Assembly (NCBI GenBank): GCA_030762895.1
Contig: CM061067.1
Location: 52,787,667 to 52,851,666, forward strand
Direction: 5' to 3'
Source: Sophora flavescens
Taxonomy: Eukaryota > Streptophyta > Magnoliopsida > Fabales > Fabaceae
DNA: 64,000 nucleotides
Position numbers and translations under genes: made by a program. The notes under the pieces are model-generated. The model did no database searches and was not told where the DNA came from. It saw only the letters and a list, made by a program, of their open reading frames with translations. Shown piece by piece: positions 60,007 to 64,000 of this stretch; positions within the stretch are counted from its first letter, which is position 1; each line of letters begins with the position of its first letter.

Positions 60007-61922
60007 CAACATCCAATCAACATCATATCAACCAAGTATGCTATGCGGTGCAATGCAACACTACTCCACTATTCCAACATGCATGTGGATCCAAACTAAC
60101 TCAGGATGAACGACTTCGGAGTTAAATATACACATTGATAATCTACTCAACGTTGGAGAATTTACTCCTTTGATAGCCAACGCATCAAACCAACGAATGC
60201 CTCATCATGGGGGCGCACAGTTACTAGACCTTGGGTAACCTACCGTGGATGACCCGATCGCCGTACTCTAGGACGACCTCCCCTATGTCGAACATCCACC
60301 ACCAACAACATCTCCAATGATGCATGCAACATACAACAAACAATGGACAACAGCCACCTCCTTTGCTTCGACGGAATCAACCGAAGACTTCAGCGGAATC
60401 GACCGCAGCGGAATCTACCGCAACACTTAAACCTTTAGTAGAATCAACCGCAACACCTTAGACCCAATCGGGTAAAGGCCCCCTTGGAGCAAACTCTCGG
60501 TCACCAAGGTGCAACATCAACAGCACCTTAGACCCAAACCGTGGGGTCAAAATTCCCATGGTCAAAAGCACCAAGGTACAACTCATCAACGTGTGGTAAC
60601 CCAACGGTTACCTACTTAACCATCTTAATATTTAATTAAGTGATCTAACCTTCATCATTGATTAACTATGTCATCATCATCGTTGGGGGGGATTGGGGTT
60701 AAAAACCTCTGTTTAAGTCCTTAATCTCAGATTCTGTACAGAGGGGTGAGCACGGACGTGCTTGACCCCAGCACGGGCGTGCTTGACCCCAGCACGGGCA
60801 TGCTGCCACTTAAGTGGAGCACGGTCGTGCTTCCTTTTGAGCACGGTCGTGCTGAGCTACATGAGCGTGCTCCTCTGCTGCACGGCCGTGCTGAATGTGC
60901 GACCATTTTCCAGAATTCAAATTGAGAGCACGGGCGTGCTCTCTGTTCAGCACGAGCGTGCTCAATGCACGACAGTACTGTTTTGTCAGAGTTTACATCA
61001 ATTTTAGCCGATTAAGTTTAGGGATTAATTATATTAATACTAAGCAAGTTAACAACATATTATAGGACTAAACGTCATTATCAACATAGTAATAACACTA
61101 TCCTCACAATCATGGTATCAACCATTCAACCAACAACATTATGCTAATAGAAACCATCAACATATCGTCAGGTTCATATAACCAACATAAACATCAAGAA
61201 CGTAGTATGAACATAGGCATATAAACAACATATTAACAACCAAGATCATGTTATCATAATCAAACAAATCATCATATTAATCATATACACATACACAACA
61301 AACCGGGGTCATGGGAACTCCTTTACCTTACACTACCCCCAATGCCTATGATATACACTACCCTTCTCCCCATACCTGGATTGAAGGTAGCTCTAACGAC
61401 GGTCCTAACAGCAAACTGGTCCCAAATCCTCGAACAGCTTACTCCGGTACTAAGCCTTGGATCAACAGAACACACAAACAATTAGTTCACAATTCAATAT
61501 TATGAAAGGAAACCGCGAAAAGGAAAACCTTACCTATATATATCAAGCACAGATGAAGCAAACTCACTAAGAGGTCTCTAATACTCAAAAAATTGACTGA
61601 GTATGAAGAGAAAGGGAGGAGGAACGGTTCTGGCCGCAATAGGGAGACTGCCGCTACTAGAATAGGGTTAAAACGTAACCCTCGAATTATGTGCCAAGAA
61701 TATATAGGCCACACCTGAGCACGGGCGTGCTCACTGTTGAGCAAGGGCGTGCTCAACTTAAAAACTGAAATACGCTTCAGCTTTTAAGCAAGGGCGTGCT
61801 GGCTAATGAGCACGGGCATGCTCATGCACCAGAAACGGACTTTTGAACCAAAAGTCCCACTAAGCCCTTAACCAACCAAACAATTTTAAAAAAAACACTT
61901 AATGAAAAAGCCGGGTGTTACA
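59469..61922 (-). mobile_element. Ty3/gypsy-type solo LTR, copy 2
   Basis: On the minus strand it starts TGTAACACCCGGC and ends GGTGTCACA, and it is 2454 bp long. The flanks gtgac (59464-59468) and gtaac (61923-61927) are a 5-bp TSD with one transition. It is homologous to 20551-23068 but inverted. It carries about thirteen palindromes of the form AGCACGNNCGTGCT in two clusters (60748-60965 and 61716-61825) and a TA microsatellite. No gag or pol is attached. Confidence 0.82.
59948..59998. repeat. TA microsatellite
   Basis: About 25 TA units at the position homologous to 22550-22595 of the other solo LTR. Confidence 0.9.
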
Positions 61923-62400
61923 GTAACCCTCTCGTAAATGTGTAGATCTATGCTCCAGGACTGAGATCGACGCAGATCTGTGCTCCTGAGATCGAGATCC
62001 GGCAGGCAAGGCTTGGGTTTGCCAGATCTGGTATCCGGGATAGGCACGGTGAGTGGTGGTTGTTGTGAGCTAGACACTGGGGGCGATATCGTTTGCCATC
62101 CGGCCTTCGAAGAGGATGGGCTTAAGCTCGACGCGGACGGCGTGCACGGCGGCGATATTCGATTATGCAGAGCTTTGTTTTGGGGATCTAGATGTCACCC
62201 ATGGCGGATAAGTGTCACACAGTAGAGCACCTTGCAGATCCACCACGAATACGAGCTCAAGAACTGAGAGTGCGAGTTTGAGGGTTTGAGCATCAGAGGT
62301 GGTGGTGGGGCACGGCGGAGAAGGAGATCAGAGATGAAGGGGCGGAGGGGAAGGAGAATCAGACAAAAAAAAATGGAGGAGAAATAAAAAACATATAAAT
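61923..62400 (-). pseudogene. Captured host gene fragment in the Pack-MULE
   Basis: The minus strand is GC-rich with a Pro/Ser-rich frame including SSSQQPPLTVPIPDTRSGKP, preceded by a Leu/Pro-rich part with SNSHSQFLSSYSWWICK and a possible donor CAAG|GTGCTC near 62233. The frame can be followed across the solo LTR insertion into 59468-59360, where it reaches a stop. I do not recognise the parent gene. Composition and orientation suggest the 5' end of a host gene. Confidence 0.45.
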
Positions 62401-62409
62401 AAATACTGT

Positions 62410-62629
62410 AAAGGATAGTCCTAAAATGTAAATACAAATACAAGGAGTAAAAAATGCAAATACAAGATACAGTTTGTACAAATACAAACACTTTTATTGC
62501 AAATATAAAAAGAATACAATGGGGTTGAAAAGTCAAAAATCCAAATGACAATCTGGATGATCCAGATTTTGTCACTTCGGTGGCACATCACTGCACCACT
62601 TTGATGGGTGGTGCACCATAGAATACACT
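62410..62629 (-). repeat. MULE right long TIR
   Basis: Inverted partner of 59031-59250. The outer 20 bases differ at three positions. Confidence 0.75.
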
Positions 62630-62638
62630 CACTATATA

Positions 62639-63139
62639 ACATAGTACATTAATTACAGTAAATCAGATAAAGAGAAAGGTGGTAGAAAGCCTACAACACC
62701 GTACAACAAATTGTTTCTCCCTTATACAGAGCAACAATTTTTTATCCCTTCCACAGAGTAAAGAAAGATTCATGTCTTTGTGCTTTATGCTCTTTGTTTG
62801 TCTGTCTCTCGGTCTCTATCTCTCTAACAAAAAAAACATATTTACAAGTGAATTCTTGAATGATCTTGGCCCCACTAGCAAGAATTCCTTGGTTCATCCT
62901 CAGTGTAAATTATTTTACAGATACAAAAGAATGCCTAGCTCGGGTTGTAACACTACAAAAAACACAAGACTAAGACACCCATATGGACAGAGACAACAGC
63001 CAAAGTTGGAGGCTTGATCATTTCTTTTTTATTTGCACGTAACCTAACTTAATTTTGCATCTTTTACTCAATTTTCACTCACCCCAAAATCACTTAAGTT
63101 CCGCCAAGTGGAATTGCAGCTTGCTTAAGCCGACATTCT
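62639..63139 (-). other. Possible 3' untranslated or intergenic DNA
   Basis: No convincing coding signal on either strand. It could be the 3' flank of the exon-like segments at 63140-63370. A plus-strand frame at 62679-63017 shows no family features. Confidence 0.3.
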
Positions 63140-63370
63140 GGAAAACGAAAGTAGACATTATTTTACGTTGATCACTATAATTGGTTTGGCACAGAGATAA
63201 AGACTACCATCCAAGTCCACCGAGTTAGACCTTTATCACTTTTATACTGATTCGACGTTCGAGTTGTTGAATTGCAAAACAGGGATCACAATATTGATCA
63301 CAGAGCCAAACATATCAAACAACCCTGCTATGCAGGCACACATTTGCGGGTCCGAATTGTCACCTTGTCC
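63140..63370 (-). CDS. Possible terminal exon(s) of a minus-strand gene
   Basis: After a good acceptor (TGTCTCACAG) an exon starting at 63370 reads GQGDNSDPQMCACIAGLFDM and then FGSVINIVIPVLQFNNSN. It stops at 63244-63242 or splices at a GTATAAAAG donor to a second segment after TTTTCCAG at about 63139, which is open for another 15 codons. The parent protein is not recognised. The upstream part would lie right of 63370, with a small MITE in the intron. Confidence 0.3.
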
Positions 63371-63417
63371 CTGTGAGACAAGTAATTTGATGTCAGTAAT
63401 TTACATGTTTCATCGTA

Positions 63418-63580
63418 GAGAAATGTTAGCAACACATTTTTTAATACTCTTTATTATTGGTTAGAATTCATATGAGTCATACAAAATTTAAGTGGCAATC
63501 GAATTAGTGGGACCCGTTTACAAAATAGTGGGACCCACATGAATTTCAACCAATAAAAGAGTGTGTTGCTAGCACCCCTC
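63418..63580. mobile_element. Mutator-type MITE
   Basis: A 163-bp unit has ends GAGAAATGTTAGCAACACA and, in reverse complement, GAGGGGTGCTAGCAACACA. It is flanked by a perfect 9-bp duplication, ttcatcgta (63409-63417 and 63581-63589). It has no coding capacity. Confidence 0.85.
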
Positions 63581-63717
63581 TTCATCGTATAGTTCGAAAG
63601 TCTATTGAGAGAGGAAAAATAAAATAAATAAATAAAGCTTTCATCTTGTTCATGTGTATGATAAGGAGTTCTTAGCTTTCATATTAGCCTCATTTAAATT
63701 TGAAAACATTCATGCAT

Positions 63718-64000
63718 ACTGTGAACACCCCATTTTGACCAGGTCTCTTAGTCTTCACTAAAAAAAATAAAAAAAAAATTCGAAAAAAAATAAAAATAAA
63801 AATCTGAAAAGAAAATAAAAACTCCATTTCATCCCCTTCCAACAAACCTAGCAACCACTTTATTTTGAATTTGAATCTATGGGCAAATCTCTTAGTTTTG
63901 GCAGATAAGGTTTAGCAATTTTGGTTCCATTTTAAATCTGAGATAAAATTTTTAATCTCTAGCAGACTTTTAGGATCAAAACCATAACAATTTAGCTTAT
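63718..64000 (+). mobile_element. Possible start of an LTR running off the window
   Basis: TGTGAACACCCCATTTTGACC resembles the TGTRACACCC starts of the gypsy LTRs in this window. The A-rich sequence after it is uninformative and the other end is outside. Confidence 0.3.

Larger units (their letters stand above)
59031..62629 (-). mobile_element. Pack-MULE-like element with long TIRs
   Basis: The outer ends read AGTGTTGTCTTAGGTGCACC and, as reverse complement, AGTGTATTCTATGGTGCACC. Homology continues for about 220 bp on each side (59031-59250 and 62410-62629). A perfect 9-bp duplication, cactatata (59022-59030 and 62630-62638), fits the Mutator superfamily. No transposase is present. The interior (59255-59468 and 61923-62400) is GC-rich, gene-like and minus-oriented. 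The solo LTR at 59469-61922 split it later; without that it is about 1.14 kb. Confidence 0.8.

Noticed and set aside
59031..62629. Interpreting the inverted repeats as a microRNA or hairpin gene
   Set aside because: The arms are 3 kb apart and the 9-bp TSD with Mutator-type layout explains them better.
62679..63017. Plus-strand frame of about 112 codons
   Set aside because: No recognisable motif. It lies beside minus-strand exon-like sequence and is probably incidental.

Overview
This is plant nuclear DNA from an angiosperm, probably a eudicot and possibly a legume; the legume guess is low confidence. The evidence is intron-split genes, an AUX1/LAX auxin importer, plant-type CACTA, hAT, Mutator-like and LTR elements, and very AT-rich spacers. 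No prokaryotic or viral genome is present.

The only host gene I can reconstruct completely lies at 26224-28583 (+). It encodes an auxin influx carrier of the AUX1/LAX family in eight exons, giving a predicted 465-residue protein. Its first intron appears to use a GC donor. Weak traces of other host genes lie at both edges (1-1420 and 63140-63370, both minus).

Most of the rest is transposable elements in nests. (a) 2988-14369 is a CACTA element. It holds a non-autonomous LTR retrotransposon (4107-10160) that itself holds a copia-type solo LTR (6737-8088). The 3' LTR and the front of the CACTA transposase are lost together. (b) 15662-15896 is a 5'-truncated LINE with a 15-bp target-site duplication (TSD). 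16868-18598 is a hAT-type element with an 8-bp TSD that carries captured host exons on the minus strand. 20551-23068 is a solo LTR. (c) 34034-56412 is a four-level nest. A short MITE is split by a gag-only Ty3/gypsy element (34104-56287, minus). Its 3' LTR is split by a related solo LTR (34420-47276), which is split by a second CACTA element (36427-45640) carrying a tnp2 gene and a Ulp1/C48-type gene. (d) 57085-58464 is a degenerate AT-rich tandem array ending in a Helitron-like hairpin. 59031-62629 is a Pack-MULE-like element with 9-bp TSDs and long TIRs, split by a solo LTR (59469-61922) of the same family as 20551-23068. 63418-63580 is a small Mutator-type MITE.

Both CACTA elements and the gypsy gag carry several in-frame stops, most of them explainable by C-to-T or G-to-A changes, so none looks autonomous now. 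No new cellular system is evident. The points most worth following up are the two gene-capturing elements, the CG-rich palindrome arrays inside two unrelated LTR families, repeated insertion into one MITE family, the GC-AG intron of the LAX gene, and the duplicated minus-strand module in the 5' end of the second CACTA element.
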